Source of the DNA: Poecilobothrus nobilitatus
Lineage: Eukaryota; Arthropoda; Insecta; Diptera; Dolichopodidae
DNA: 64,000 bases
Direction: 5' to 3'
NCBI GenBank assembly: GCA_947095535.1
Contig: OX352773.1
Location: 125,829,911 to 125,893,910 of the forward strand
Made by a program: the position numbers and the translations under genes. The stretch's first letter is position 1. Each line of letters starts with the position of its first letter. Shown here in pieces: positions 47,758 through 59,830 of the stretch. The notes beneath the pieces were generated by a model. It had not been told where the DNA came from and did no database searches. It saw nothing but the letters and a program-made list of their open reading frames with translations.

Positions 47758-48008
47758 GAAACGAACAAGAGCGTTATCATTAACACAAAATATAAACAAT
47801 TAAGTAAGTTTTTAGTAGATCAACTGATCTGTTTATTGATTACAAGTGAACTGACTTTCTTTATTTTACAATTTATTAAAAATGAAATTTCAAATACAAA
47901 ATTTATTAATTCTTCCTTTCTAAAATTAGTACAAAATACAACATATTACAAAATAAAAGATAAAAATGCTTATTTTTAGATTTTGCAAGTAATACTTAAA
48001 ATTAATAA
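47758..48008 (-). repeat. Errantivirus 5' LTR, partial (U3 part missing)
   Basis: Matches the left LTR from 47,841 to 48,008 and additionally contains the U5 end down to the primer site. The upstream U3 is absent: an inverted Helentron 3' end begins at about 48,007. Confidence 0.75.
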
Positions 48009-49438
48009 AAACGAGAAAGAATACAGTTGCCTTTGTCAACTCTTACCAGTTGCCCTGTCACTTACTGCTTACAATATTATTTTTTTAACATTTTAGTATT
48101 TTAAAATAATTTGGGTGAATTTTATAATTTCTAGAACTATAGGTTGTACATATATTCAAACTATATGTTTATATACTCTTCAAAAGCAGATGCTAACCTT
48201 CCACATAACGATTATCAATCCGTTATCAATATTAATGCGCACATAGTATATTTATATTTTATACAATAAAATATTTTATTACACATTTTTTTTTAAATAG
48301 AGCTATGAAATTTTAATTGCTGATAGCTCTCACAAACATATTAATTTTATTTTTAATAACTTTTTTGTGTAGCCCCACCTGTTACGGAGCAACAGCTCCC
48401 CAAAAGTTTAAAAACGCTCTATATATAAATTGTTATAGCACAAGTTGTATAAGGTATATCTTCATTTTGAAAACGATAAGCGATTACTGCTTTTATTAGC
48501 TTTAAAAGTATATATACAATAAATATATAGTTGTGGCATACGGTGTCTTAATTTACCGTTATGCGAAACTAAAATTTTGCAAAATCCTTTAACCCTTCTA
48601 TCTTCTAAACGGTTTAAGTTGGAAACTTGAAATTTTGACAGAAGTTAGATCTTTGAAAATAAGTATGAGTCATTTCAGAATTTTTTTTTGTATCACCCCC
48701 CTTTAGGAGCTGTAAGGGGTCAAAAACTGAAAATTTTCTATTTTTAAACACCTGTAACTTGAACACCTGTTAAAATTTTTTTGAAGTAATACACAAAAAT
48801 TAAAGCTTCAATATTATACTCTTATTTCTGTTAACAACTTGTTTTAATAATATAGGGTTACTTTATAATTGACGAAAGTGTTACTTGACTTTTTCAAATT
48901 TTCCAACAAATTTCTTTAACGAGTTTTTTGCATTTTGTTTTATTCGATAATTTGAAATTGTTGAGGATATAATGCGTAGTACAAAAAAATGTAAATAAAT
49001 AAACAATATAACGGTTGCTTGAAGAATTTTTATTTATATGATATTGATATACATACATACTTATATAATATCATGTTTATTTACATATCGCATATGTCAC
49101 TGATGAACGAATGATAAGAATATAGATGTATATTATATAGCGCCGTATTTACATACATACATATATGTATTTTATTGTACTTATAAGAAATTATTCTATG
49201 AATGGAAATATTTTTAAAGAAATATTGCAATGTATGGCGAAGAATGTATAAACATATAGTTTGAATATATATATGCACAACCCATAGTTCTAGAAATTAT
49301 AAAATTCACCCAAATTATTTTGAAATACTAAAAAATTTAAAAAATAATATTATAAGCAGAGTGACAGGCTATGAACACACTAACGGGTCGTACGGGTATC
49401 TAAGAGTTGACAAAGGCAACTGTATTCTTCCTCGTTTT
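48007..49438. mobile_element. Helentron/DINE-1-like remnant, copy C, two 3' ends facing outward
   Basis: 48,007-48,221 is the reverse complement of the family 3' end, including its hairpin. 48,284-49,438 is the direct 3' two-thirds, again ending with hairpin and CTCGTTTT. The 5' terminus is absent. About 60 bp of unassigned AT-rich sequence joins the two. Confidence 0.75.
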
Positions 49439-49439
49439 A

Positions 49440-51250
49440 ATAACATGGATCAATCATGACGAAAAGTCGTTTTGGATTCCCAATTCATTAGTAAGTGAAA
49501 CTGATTCGCAATTTATTGACGGTTTAAATACCAACAATTTACAACAATTTTTCCACTAATTGGTTTTCAATTCTCTCTCAAGTAATGACCCATTAGTCAT
49601 TTCGAAGTTTTTCAGCACTATATATAGCAATGACATAAATATAAATGAATATATCGTTTACAGCTACCCACCCGTAAGTAAATTCGGCAATAATACCATT
49701 CCGCGTCCTGATTGTGTACCGGAAATAATTCCGAGTTAGGGTTCTCACTATTCCTTTAACTTTGTTTGGTTAGTTAAAAATGGTTTGTCCGACCACTATT
49801 TGGTTAAAACAAGTTCACAGGTAGTGAAGAAAATCTTGAAAATCAGAAAAATCAGGCATATCTTTACTATGGTTCTTAAAAATACCTATTCATGTATTTC
49901 AAAACCCCTAGGCAACCTTTTCTATCTTTTCTTTACGTCGGGTATTCATCCTATCCAATGGTAGTTTGCGCATGTTTTCCCAATTTCAAAAAAATTAATA
50001 AAAGCTATCCCTCTAACTATCGTCCTATTGTTATAACTTTGGTTCTTTCCAAAATAATGGAGAAAATAGTAAACCAGAAGATTTTGAAATATCTGGATCG
50101 TAGAGGTTTGCTTCATGATGGACAATACGGGTTCAGAATCCGCCGTTCAACCGGTGATCTCATAATTTATCTTTGCGAAAACTTGAATGTCAGCCTTCAC
50201 CATTCTGGTGAGTCTGATGCAGTAGCTCTAGATATTTCAAAACCTTCGGCCGAGTTTGTTATGAGGCTTTATTAGCAAAATGCAAAGCATTAAGATTAGG
50301 TAGGACCATTTTAAAATGGATTGGAGATTTTCTTTCGAATCGCATGATTCGGGTACTTGTCGATTTCATCTGAGAATTTTATAATAAATGTTGGTGTTCC
50401 TCAGAGGTTGGTTTTATCTTCCACTCTCTTCTTAATATTTATCAAAGACCTACTATCAGTAACCTCCAATCCAATATATAGCTTCGCAGATAACAGCACA
50501 CTTCTAGCTTCCTATGATTTTGATAGCCGCTGTAACATTAATCACCAGATTAATAGAACTGCCAGATATTTCATTATCAGTGAGCTAAATAATGATTTAG
50601 CGAAAATTCAAAAATGGGGTGAAGTTAACACAGTTGACTTCAACACTAAAAAAACGCAATGCTGTTTAATCTCGCTTAAAAAAGCCACTACTACACCCAA
50701 CCTCACATTTCAGGATGAAGCTTTGCAGAACTCAACAGATTTAAACATTCTGAGAGTCGAGTTAAATCAAAAACTGACTTGATCAAATCATAGTTTTGGT
50801 ATAGCTAAAGACGCTTCTAAATGTTTGGGTTTCTTGTACGGCTGCAAAGCTTACTTTTCTCCATCCGATCTTTTCAACATCTATAAAATGTAAATTATGC
50901 CGAAAATGAATATAATGCACATATTTGGGCTGGAGCTCCCTTAACAGCGCTGGGTTATCTCGACAAAGTGCAAAACAGAGCTATTCGCCTTAATGGCAAC
51001 CCCAGCATTTCCTCAACGCTCACTCCATTCTGCCTTCGCTGTACTGTTGGGTCATTGATCCTGTTTTATACCTTGATACCTTGTTGGGGTGAACACCTGT
51101 TCTAAAGAAATAAAACAACTAATGCCTCCACTCAATGTTTTCCAACTTGAAAAGAGGAGTACCCACACACTTTTGAACTGTCAAAATGACACAATACAGC
51201 AAAAGTTGGTAATTCATTCCTGGAGTTTTAATTTCTTCGAAAATAGTATC
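49440..51250 (+). pseudogene. Non-LTR retrotransposon reverse transcriptase (CR1/Jockey-like)
   Basis: NYRPIVITLVLSKIMEKIVN and GQYGFRIRRSTGDLI (49,892-50,275) are RT motifs 1-2. Motif A is AVALDISKPSAEF, motif B GVPQRLVLSSTLF (50,357 onward) and motif C YSFADNSTLL, where the second catalytic Asp is Asn. Thumb parts LDKVQNRAIRL and a C-terminal region follow to about 51,190. Frames are broken near 50,275, 50,780 and 50,890. Confidence 0.8.
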
Positions 51251-51260
51251 TTAAATTATT

Positions 51261-51545
51261 TTAAATAATATTGGGCTTAGGCCAAAACTTGAGGTAGAGT
51301 ATTTTAGGGGTTTTGCAGTAGAAATATTTGATCCTTGGGTACTTACCTTTTTTTTCTTTCAGAAAATTTTGTATAAAACAAGCGATATTACCAACAATTT
51401 TGTTCTTCCAAATTGTGTCATAGGCTTTTTCTATATAAAAAAAAATTGCAATTAGATATTTCTTTAATGCAAAAGACTTCATAATTACTGTTTCAAGAAA
51501 GTTAGATTGTCAATATTGTGCTCAAGTTTGGCCTTTTGTGAGCAT
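51261..51545 (-). pseudogene. LINE RT fragment with motif A
   Basis: Frame with LIAIFFYIEKAYDTIWKNKIV, the RT motif A region (Asp replaced by Tyr in FFYIEKAYD, where relatives have FFDIEKAYD). A short isolated fragment, minus strand. Confidence 0.65.
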
Positions 51546-52084
51546 TATATACAAATCAAGGTTTTTACAAAATAATCTTAATGTTGTATCAACAAAAAAG
51601 TTATTACCAAGCTAAAATTTCAAATTAAATAATGATATTATTAATTTTAATAATACAGTTTTATTTAAAGTTAAATACTTTAACAAATAAGAGAAAAAAA
51701 ATGATTACTATACAAAAACAAAATTAAATAAAATATTTATGACTTAATTAGGGTAAGTATATTATATGTAATGAAATGCATTTTTACTTTTGGAAAGAAA
51801 AGAAAACTATTATTGTGTTAGGTCATTTGTAAAATATTGTTTTAACTTGTGTTTGTTGAATGTAATGCAATATCTCTTTAATCGTTTATTTCTTCCATAC
51901 TCTGCTCTATTTTTCTTTTCAACGAAATATGCTATGTATTTCTTGTGTTTCTATCGTATGGCTTAATTGAAATTTATCTAATATTTTCTGAACGTTAATA
52001 TGTGTCCTTAAGACGTCATAAGTAAATCAGAATAACAGACTTTATGTGCGCGATGATAAAGTTAAAATTTTTGATGAATACAGT
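51546..52084. other. AT-rich sequence, no gene
   Basis: No feature recognised. May be the 3' UTR of the LINE fragment that ends at 52,085 on the minus strand. Confidence 0.4.
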
Positions 52085-52446
52085 TTAACATTGTAATTTA
52101 GAAGATCTAATAGTTTGTAAAGCTCTACGGGTTCCTAAAAGCAAATAAACAAATTTTTTATGAATTGTTTTTGAACTAATTTTATTGGAATTAGATTGAA
52201 AAGCTGGATCCCAAAAAGTGCTAACATATTCTAGAATAGATCGAGTTTGTGGACAAAAAAGATTTTTTGTCACCACTATTTTATAAAATCACCTTTCTTT
52301 TAATGAACATTAACATTTTATTGGCTTTGGTAAAGTAGAGAACTTCAAAGTTTAGTTTGTTATCTAAAACAATACAAAGATCAATCATTTTATACACTTG
52401 CTCGAGGATGATGTTATTAATTTCATAATCTGGCATAATAGTAGAT
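52085..52446 (-). pseudogene. LINE RT thumb region, target of Polinton 2 (left flank)
   Basis: Frames LCIVLDNKLNFEVLYFTKANKM (52,281-52,466) and QTRSILEYVSTFWDPAF (52,085-52,276) match the palm-thumb part of Jockey-like RTs. The upstream RT residues lie on the other side of Polinton 2, at 59,567-59,620 (LNIIKCKILSFT). So Polinton 2 landed in this RT, taking GTAGAT/GTAGGT as its target. Confidence 0.75.
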
Positions 52447-53430
52447 AGTAGATAGGATATGGGCATCCAATGTATGAAACCAATGAGCAGCAGTTTTAAA
52501 AGCTTTAAGCTATAGGGTAGGATGTAATGTATGAAAGCTTTGATTGGTAATTAAGTATGGCGGTACAAATGGCGGAGCTTTAAGCTTTCCTGGTAAAGAT
52601 ATGGCGGTGCAAATGGCAGAGCTTTTAATCAGCAAAGCTTACCAGGTAAATATATGGCGGCGCAAATGGTGGAACTTTTAAACGGCAAAGTTTTTAAGCG
52701 GTAAAGTACGAGTAAAAAATTTGTGTCTTTCATATTTTACATGATCATGTGGGGAGGAGCAAAACAATGGCGCTGCTGCTGCAACGGAGTTTTTAAGCGC
52801 ATGATAATGTGGAGAGGAGCAAAACAATGGTGCTGTGGTTGCAACGGAGTTTTTAAGCGGTAAAGTATGAGTAAAAGGCTTATGTGTTTGATATTTTAAA
52901 TTTATTTAAAGATTTATTTTTATTAATAAAAGTTTTATTGATTTTGGAACTAAAGTTTAAACTTGGTTTAATGTTTATATGAAAAAAGTTTTTAAAGCTG
53001 GATTAAAATTTGGTGAATTATTATTATCTTTGAGAAGCTTAATAATTTTTATTAATAAAAGTTTTATTGATTTTGGAACTTAAGTTTAAACTTGATTTAA
53101 TATTTATATAAAAAGTTTTTAAAGCTGGATTAAAAAGTGTTGAATTTTTATTATCTTTAAGAAGCTTAATAATTTTTATTAATAAAAGTTTTTATTTTAT
53201 TAAAAGTTAATATTTATATAAAAAGTTTTTAAAGCTGGATTAAAAAGTGTTGAATTTTTTTTATCTTTGAGAAGCTTTAAAATTGCTAAATATTCAGATA
53301 AATTCAAGCACTTCATTTTGAAAAGTTTTTTAAATTTGGTTTAAATACTTCATTAAAAATTTAGTATATTAAAATAAAGCTTGGTTTAAATATAGAATAT
53401 AAAATGTATTATAAAAATAAAATTATTATA
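52447..53430 (+). repeat. Left TIR of Polinton 2 with tandem blocks
   Basis: Three blocks of an ATGGCGGTGCAAATGGCGGA type unit of about 55 bp (52,557-52,680). Two units of about 58 bp carry GGAGAGGAGCAAAACAATGG and GCAACGGAGTTTTTAAGCG (52,745-52,860). Repeats with AAAGTTTTTAAAGCTGGATTAAAA follow at 52,985-53,250. Confidence 0.88.
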
Positions 53431-53699
53431 AAAATATTCTGTTGACTAGTTCTTATTTCGTAAACAAAAACCCATGTTGTTTTGAAATGATATTTAAGAA
53501 AATGTAGAGTTTAAAAGCTAATATAAAAATAATAAAAAGTTTTTATAATATTGGATGGAAAAAAAAAGAAATAAAAGTAACTTAAACAAATTTTATTTAT
53601 GAACATAATTTAAATGAATTTTTCTTTTTTTTTTATTTATTATGCAAAATTATTGCTTATAAACTTTTTATAAATATGATCAAAATGCTTTTAAAGCAT

Positions 53700-54170
53700 A
53701 AAGAATGAATGAGTAAAAAAAAAAAATTTATGTCTTTGATATTTTAAATTAGTGAAACGATCTAATATTTTATTTAAAGTGCTGAATATTCTAAATTAGA
53801 CTAAAAACATATGAAAAGTTTAAAGTTGAAAAAAAAGTTTAAAGTTTGGTTTAAATACCAATTTTTTATTATTAAAATTTAAACTTGATTTAATATTTTA
53901 AAAAGTTTTTAAAACTTGATTTGAACACATAATGAATACAAAATAATTTTCAAATGGAATGTTTTGTTATTCTCGTAATACAATGTAAATTAGACTTTTG
54001 GTAAATATGTTTTTACTTTAATAAAAGCTTTGAGTTAACGGTTGAAATTATATTGTTAATAATATAAGCTGTGATTATGAAATACAAATTGAAAACATGA
54101 TCAAGTTCAAGTTAAAAGTAAACAAAAAAAATTAAAAAAAACTTGGGTTAAAAAAGTTGTTTTTAATATT
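53700..54170. other. Polinton 1-type TIR remnant and spacer
   Basis: TGTCTTTGATATTTTAAATT followed by GTGCTGAATATT and AAACATATGAAAAG is near-identical in order to the Polinton 1 TIR at 2,905-2,970. No coding sequence. Confidence 0.6.
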
Positions 54171-54179
54171 AAATAACAG

Positions 54180-54520
54180 CATTGCATTTTTTACTAAAAG
54201 TTTATAAATTTTTATTCATTAAATAATATTTCGTTTATTTATCCATGAATCATGTTTTTTATCAAAACCAAACCACCTAACCAAAACTTGATTTCCTTTT
54301 TTCTTATTATTTTTTCTACAAGGTAAACATTAGGAAATTTAACAGATGTAAGTTCAGGTTCATTAAAACTGCCTTTTATTGGTTTTTGTGTGTAATCGAG
54401 TAAATTGTATGTTATTGGATCAGTTCTTTTTATTTTTCCTATGGTATAAATTTCTGTTGACCAATTAGGTTGATAACCTTTTGCAAATATACCTTTAAAT
54501 TTACTTATACGAACAAATAA
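54180..54520 (-). pseudogene. Integrase C-terminal fragment in Polinton 2
   Basis: Matches 3,950-4,290 of Polinton 1 base for base in most places. It encodes the integrase segment KRTDPITYNL...GSFNEPELT and the chromodomain region, in the same orientation as PolB here. The catalytic core is absent: the sequence breaks at 54,517 into TIR-like DNA. Confidence 0.8.
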
Positions 54521-54765
54521 ATTAGAGTGAAGATATGAAAAGTTTTTTAAAGTTTGGTTATGATAAATCCAAGTATTCTTAATACTGTAAAACTTGTGTT
54601 CAAAAAGTTATTTTTATAAGTAAAAAACAGTTTGCATTTCATAATAAAAGTTTGTTTTGTTTTTTCATTAAAAACTATATTAATAATTTTAATTATAAAT
54701 TTCCTTAAATTAAGCTTGCATTAGTTACATAATGTCTACAATAATTACAATAAAGTTTATATACA

Positions 54766-57700
54766 TTAATTTAATTTACAATGACCCCATGCAAGGGTAT
54801 GAATTTTATCATGTAATATATATCTCTTATTATCTAAAGAATTTAAAGCTATTTTATTTAAGTTTTGAGTGTAAATTACATGTAAATATGATTTAAAATT
54901 ATTCATTTCTCTATATATAATTTTATTTTTTAATATATATGTATAATTATGTCTTTATAATTATTTAAATTTAGGTCATTTACAACATATTTTTTCACAC
55001 CTTTTGCCTTTTTTACCTGATCACCCTGAAACGATTCAAGGTAATACATTTTTGATCTTAAACTAATAAATTCAGAAACAATTCTACCGTTGAATTCATC
55101 TTTAAATAATCCAAGTTTTTTTTTATTTAATAAAGGGAATTTGTATGGGTTTTCAGGAGTATAATCAGAAGTATCAAAATGTATGGCTAAATCTTTATGT
55201 ATATCAGAATAAAAATCATCTGTTTGTATAGTATAAATGAAACTGTCGGTATCAGTATAATTTAAAGAAACTCTATTACCATATTTTGGTTTAATATAAT
55301 TATAGTGAAAATCATACATTAGATACATTTTGGATTGTTCTAACACACAGAAACCTAAATATATCAGTTTGTTATAAAGAACTTGGGATTTATTAAGTTG
55401 AATTGCAATTAAATTTTCAGCAAATCTAGATAAACTATGGTGATTAGGTTTCGCTATTAGAGCTCGAGCACCCAAATGTCTCCCTTCACTTTCCCATAAA
55501 GTAGTTATTTTCACATTGACTCTCTTGTCAACATTCTCCATAGTTTTTCCGAAAACGGCATTATTCATTAATTTAAAAAAGTCTTTCACAAAATTATTTA
55601 ATGCATTAGTTCTGTGCATGTTACTTAAATCAATATACTTTTTGAACCAATCAGATTGCTGAAATTTCTATGAACTTTTTGAAGTACTATACCATTTTGA
55701 TGGCATTGTTTTAAATTTCGGTAATGAATAACATATTTATATTTATTATTTAGATCAAGCAACAATTTTCGTATTTTGCTACCGATCGGAATTTTATTTT
55801 CTGCACAAAACGCAAAATCATTATGCAGATCATGAAGATTCTGTAGATATTCTAAATCTACTTTTAAAACATACCCTATTTCCGAATCATCTGGAATTTC
55901 TATTATATTAATACTATCGGGATTGTCAACCCACAGAAAACTTTTATATGGTACATATTGAGACATTCCCCAGCCATATAAATTATTTGCATCTAAATAA
56001 ACAATATATGTTGAATTTTCTTCTTTTTTATAATATCCCCCATATATTTATTGTTGGCTTTTGAATGTCTTAAGGAACATTGACTAATACCACCATGTAT
56101 TCCTTTTTGGAAAAAATTGTACATATTAATATCAGTTAATAACTCTAACTCAACACCTGTATATTTTAACATAGCAGCCCAAGTAAGGCCCGGTGCAGTG
56201 TAAAAATTAGCAGGATTTAGTTCATAAATTTTTCTACATATTTTTCGGAAATTTTCAAAAAACATCTGTCAATATTAACACATCAGTTTTTAAGTATATT
56301 TTCATGTAATCCGCGAGATTTTTACAATTAAATGTGTGCCATACGGTAGTTGCGTGATTATAGTCAGTATTAAAACAAGCGGTATTTGTCATTCGGTTCT
56401 TAAATGCTTCCTGATGTGGTAAACATTCCTCATAAAGTTTTTCTATCGAATCAATGTATTCATACGGGTAAACTCCTTTCCGCCTCATTAATTCAAATTT
56501 TTCCTCAGAATCAAATGCTTTTCTGACGTTTTCTAAATTCTCTTTATTTAAATTCCTACATAATGAGTCAAGGCTTGAGGGCATAAATCTAAAACTATCA
56601 AGAAAACGTAAATAAAAATGATTGTCAGCGTCAAGACTAATTTGTTTGGTCAGCGAAATGTAAAGTTCTTTATTTAAAGGTAATACAGCAATATTACCTT
56701 TAATTTCATTCAAGGTCCTAAACAATAAATGACAATCGTATTTTGAAAAATTATGGAAAAATATAGGAAAAAAATTAGGTCGTCTATATAATATGTTACA
56801 TGAAAAATGTGCAGGGCCTCTATATTTACCTGAAAAATGACAATGATCTCTTACTCTATCAATATAGTTTAAAGACTTACTACAAATGTGACAATTCCTC
56901 TCTGTTAATTGGTGTAATTCTTCGTCCAATGTTAGATTTGCCATTGATTTCGGTGCCATGTGATGATTTTGAAATATGTTTGTGCATTTATTTACCAACG
57001 ATGTTATAAACTCCTTAGCACAATCAACTCCTACAAACTCCTCATAACCACTCAAATAATAATCGAAAGTTCATTTAAAAAATATGAAAATGCTATTGGT
57101 ACATGCCTATGTATATTTATAGTTGATGAAATTTCTGGATTCGGATTACATGTGAAAATTGGTGATAAAATACTTTCAGCATCAGCATAAATCACAAAAG
57201 GAGCTTCCATTTGTTGTTGGTCATTTTTATATATTAGAGTGTTGTTGTCTTCAGTAGGAAGTATCGCAACAATTTTCTTACACTCCTCCTTGTATATAAT
57301 AAGCTGTTGAGGATCATAGAAATGTTGCAAACAAGAATTACATATGTATATTTGATGTTATAGAACTCCGTAATAACTTCCAGATATGCTTTATATAAAC
57401 AAAGTGGAAGTTCTCATCTTTTTCAAGTAATAGTAGATTTACATGATTTAGTTTTTCTTCTTTAGTTATATAAAAATGTCCAACAATTTGATGTTCTGCA
57501 TTCTTATACTCCAATCCAAAAACATTAATGCTTATATCATCATTAATTTCTTCAAAAATACGTAATTCGCTTAACTGTGCTGGAAATGACATACTCTCAA
57601 AATGCAGTTGACGTACATAACCATGTTCTAAATCAACAGTTGGGGATGTTATATCACCAATTTTATACGATGATGTTTCATATTCACTAGATTGTGATGC

Positions 57701-58440
57701 AAGTCGTTGCATAGCTGATATCATACTCCACTTGAAACAGTATACGTCTTCATTTCGTACATTTATACAGGCTCTCCTTCTAATAATTGATCTTGGGAGA
57801 GCGATATATGATGATCCACGGATTGGTTGATATTTATTTATATGTATTTCAACCCGCAAAATTTGTATAATCGCCCAACCGCTATCTTTTTCCTGAAATT
57901 CTTCAGCTTGTTGTTGGATCTTCTCTGTTATATTATCATATATAGAAGAAAGATCATCCGCACGTGTAGCAATTTTCATTTTGGTTTGAAAAGATTTGGT
58001 TGATAAACTTTCTGTATCATCATCGATAAACTTTCTGTATCATAAAGCCGATTATATAATCTCCAAAGAGTTCAAGATTGAATTTTATAGGATTATGCTT
58101 TCTTACCGAGCATTGTAGTAACTCAATAATCTCATTTTTGATACAATCGAGAAACTCTCTGGGATTTAAAATCGCTTCATTTTCATTATCGCGCAGGTAT
58201 GTTTCCAATCTACCATCAAAAGACTGGTTAATTTTCCGTAAATTTTTAGTAAAATGTTCAGCTGAATTCATTTTATGTGAATTTGTACGCAGATGTGCAG
58301 CTTGGAACTTTTTGGAGATGTATTTTCCACAGGGGGTGCAAAACTAATCTTCTTTTTCAGCATTATGTACCAATTTCAAGTGTTTTTTCAAGCTCTTGTG
58401 ATTTCCTTGGAACAGATTTCACAAACTAATTTCGATCTCT
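54766..58440 (-). pseudogene. Polinton 2 DNA polymerase B
   Basis: N-terminal zinc fingers read in broken frames (CEICSKEITR and FCTPCGKYISKKF, 58,290-58,430), then MNSAEHFTKN at 58,271. Next come EKDSGWAIIQ, CSNxC-type finger CNSCLQHFY (57,330), Exo I FVIYADAES (about 57,205), CHICSKSL with RDHCH, Exo II FHNFSKYDCH, Exo [16 protein letters not shown], motif A DANNLYGWGMSQ region near 55,985, motif [16 protein letters not shown] (55,560) and an intact motif C YTDTDS (55,255). The end is TLAWGHCKLN at 54,766. Frameshifts lie near 57,985 (next to a 20-bp duplication at 58,000-58,042), 57,335, 57,055, 56,260, 55,980, 55,625 and 54,930. Closest in window to Polinton 1 PolB. Confidence 0.92.
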
Positions 58441-58729
58441 TGTTTTGTGAGTTAATTTTTTTTGTTTTTGTTTTTATAAAAAATAACTTTTTGTTATGCT
58501 ATTAATATAATTTTATGTTATGAATCGATTTTAAATTACACAAATTTTTTTATGCTTTTTTGAAATTGTTATAATGGATTTATTAAGATTTTTAAATAAT
58601 ACAGTAAGTATGTCATAATGTTAATTTTTAAGATTTTTTTATGTAATTCATATGTGTATACATAAACAATAAAAATAATACATTTGGAATATTTTTATTT
58701 CACATGAAATTAATTAATAAAATAAAAGC

Positions 58730-58850
58730 GGAAGTCACAGTCCTTGAAGATCCGGTCCTCAGAGGTCCGAAATATACCCCCCAAGGTCCGGCATCGGTAT
58801 AGGAGCAAAGGGCCAAGGGGCCCTAGAGGATCCCTCTTTTTTTCCTCTCT
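58730..58850. other. GC-rich patch upstream of PolB in Polinton 2
   Basis: CGGAAGTCACAGTCC, GATCCGGTCCTCAGAGGTCCG and GGTCCGGCATCGG stand out in AT-rich DNA. The wording is similar to the 28-bp minisatellite of Polinton 1, which also lies upstream of PolB. Confidence 0.5.
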
Positions 58851-58859
58851 TTTTAAAAT

Positions 58860-59560
58860 CGTATTAGGTAAGCTTTAAAATTTTTATTATATAAACATTA
58901 AATCAAGTTTAAACTTAAGTTCCATAATCAAGAAAATTTTTTTATAATAAAAATTATTAAGCTTCTCAAAGATAATAATAATTCTACAATTTGTAATCCA
59001 GCTTTAAAAACTTTTTTAAATTTTTTATATAAACATTAAATCAAGTTTAAACTTAAGTTCCAAAATCAATAAAACTTTTATTAATAAAAATAAATCTTTA
59101 AATAAATTTAAAATATCAAACACATAAGCCTTTTACTCATACTTTACCGCTTAAAAACTCCGTTGCAACCACAGCACCATTGTTTTGCTCCTCTCCACAT
59201 TATCATGCGCTTAAAAACTCCGTTGCAGCAGCAGCGCCATTGTTTTGCTCCTCCCCACATGATCATGTAAAATATCAAAGACACAAATCTTTTACTCGTA
59301 CTTTACCGCTTAAAAACTTTGCCGTTTAAAAGTTCCACCATTTGCGATGCCATATATTTACCTGGTAAGCTTTGCTGATTAAAAGCTCTGCCATTTGCAC
59401 CGCCATATCTTTACCAAGAAAGCTTAAAGCTCCGCCATTTGCACCGCCATACTTAATTACCAATTAAAGCTTTCATACATTACATCCTACCCTATAGCTT
59501 AAAGCTTTTAAAACTGCTGCTCATTGGTTTCATACATTGGATGCCCATATCCTATCTACT
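58860..59560 (-). repeat. Right TIR of Polinton 2
   Basis: Inverted partner of 52,447-53,250 with the same GCAACGGAG and CCGCCATTTGCACC blocks (59,160-59,275; 59,330-59,450). Ends CCTATCTACT at 59,560. Confidence 0.9.
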
Positions 59561-59639
59561 GTAGGTCTTTTACATGTAAAACTCAGGATCTTACATTTAA
59601 TAATATTCAGTTCCAACATGTTTGAAGAACATCATTTTC

Positions 59640-59830
59640 ATTTTTATTTTTATTGCATTTCTCTGCCACATAAATGTGGACAGGAAATTACACAGTCTTT
59701 CCTGTTCAGGTGTGGCTGTAAATGTCGTAAGGGGGAATAACTCTTACGACGTGTGTGGTATTCGAACCCACACTCCCTCGATGTTTACAACGTATTTTAT
59801 ACGCTCTTACCCACATCTTACATTTAGGCC
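59640..59830 (-). repeat. tRNA-derived SINE, copy 2
   Basis: Same body as copy 1 (GCCACATAAATGTGG, AAATTACACAGTCTTT, GTGGCTGTAAATGTCGT) and the same T-arm (59,754-59,772, one substitution). The 5' head is truncated after the A-box region. The 3' side is T-rich on the plus strand. Confidence 0.7.

Larger units (their letters stand above)
38676..48008 (-). mobile_element. Errantivirus (17.6/297-type Ty3/gypsy with env), degraded
   Basis: Order on the minus strand: partial 5' LTR (47,758-48,008), primer site to tRNA-Ser (47,740-47,757), gag, protease, partial RT, integrase, F-like env, purine tract and 3' LTR (38,676-39,136). Two Helentron-like elements are inserted in it (leader and env) and an AT-rich repeat block sits between integrase and env. 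All genes are broken. Confidence 0.85.
52447..59560. mobile_element. Polinton 2: short PolB-only Polinton, 7.1 kb
   Basis: Ends AGTAGATAGGATATGGGCAT (left) and its reverse complement (right). Flanks are GTAGAT (52,441-52,446) and GTAGGT (59,561-59,566). TIRs are about 0.7-1 kb. Coding content is one PolB pseudogene and an integrase tail; capsid, ATPase and protease genes are missing. The start AGTAG is shared with Polinton 1, and inner sequence at 53,700-54,200 resembles the Polinton 1 TIR, so the two are related families. Confidence 0.92.
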
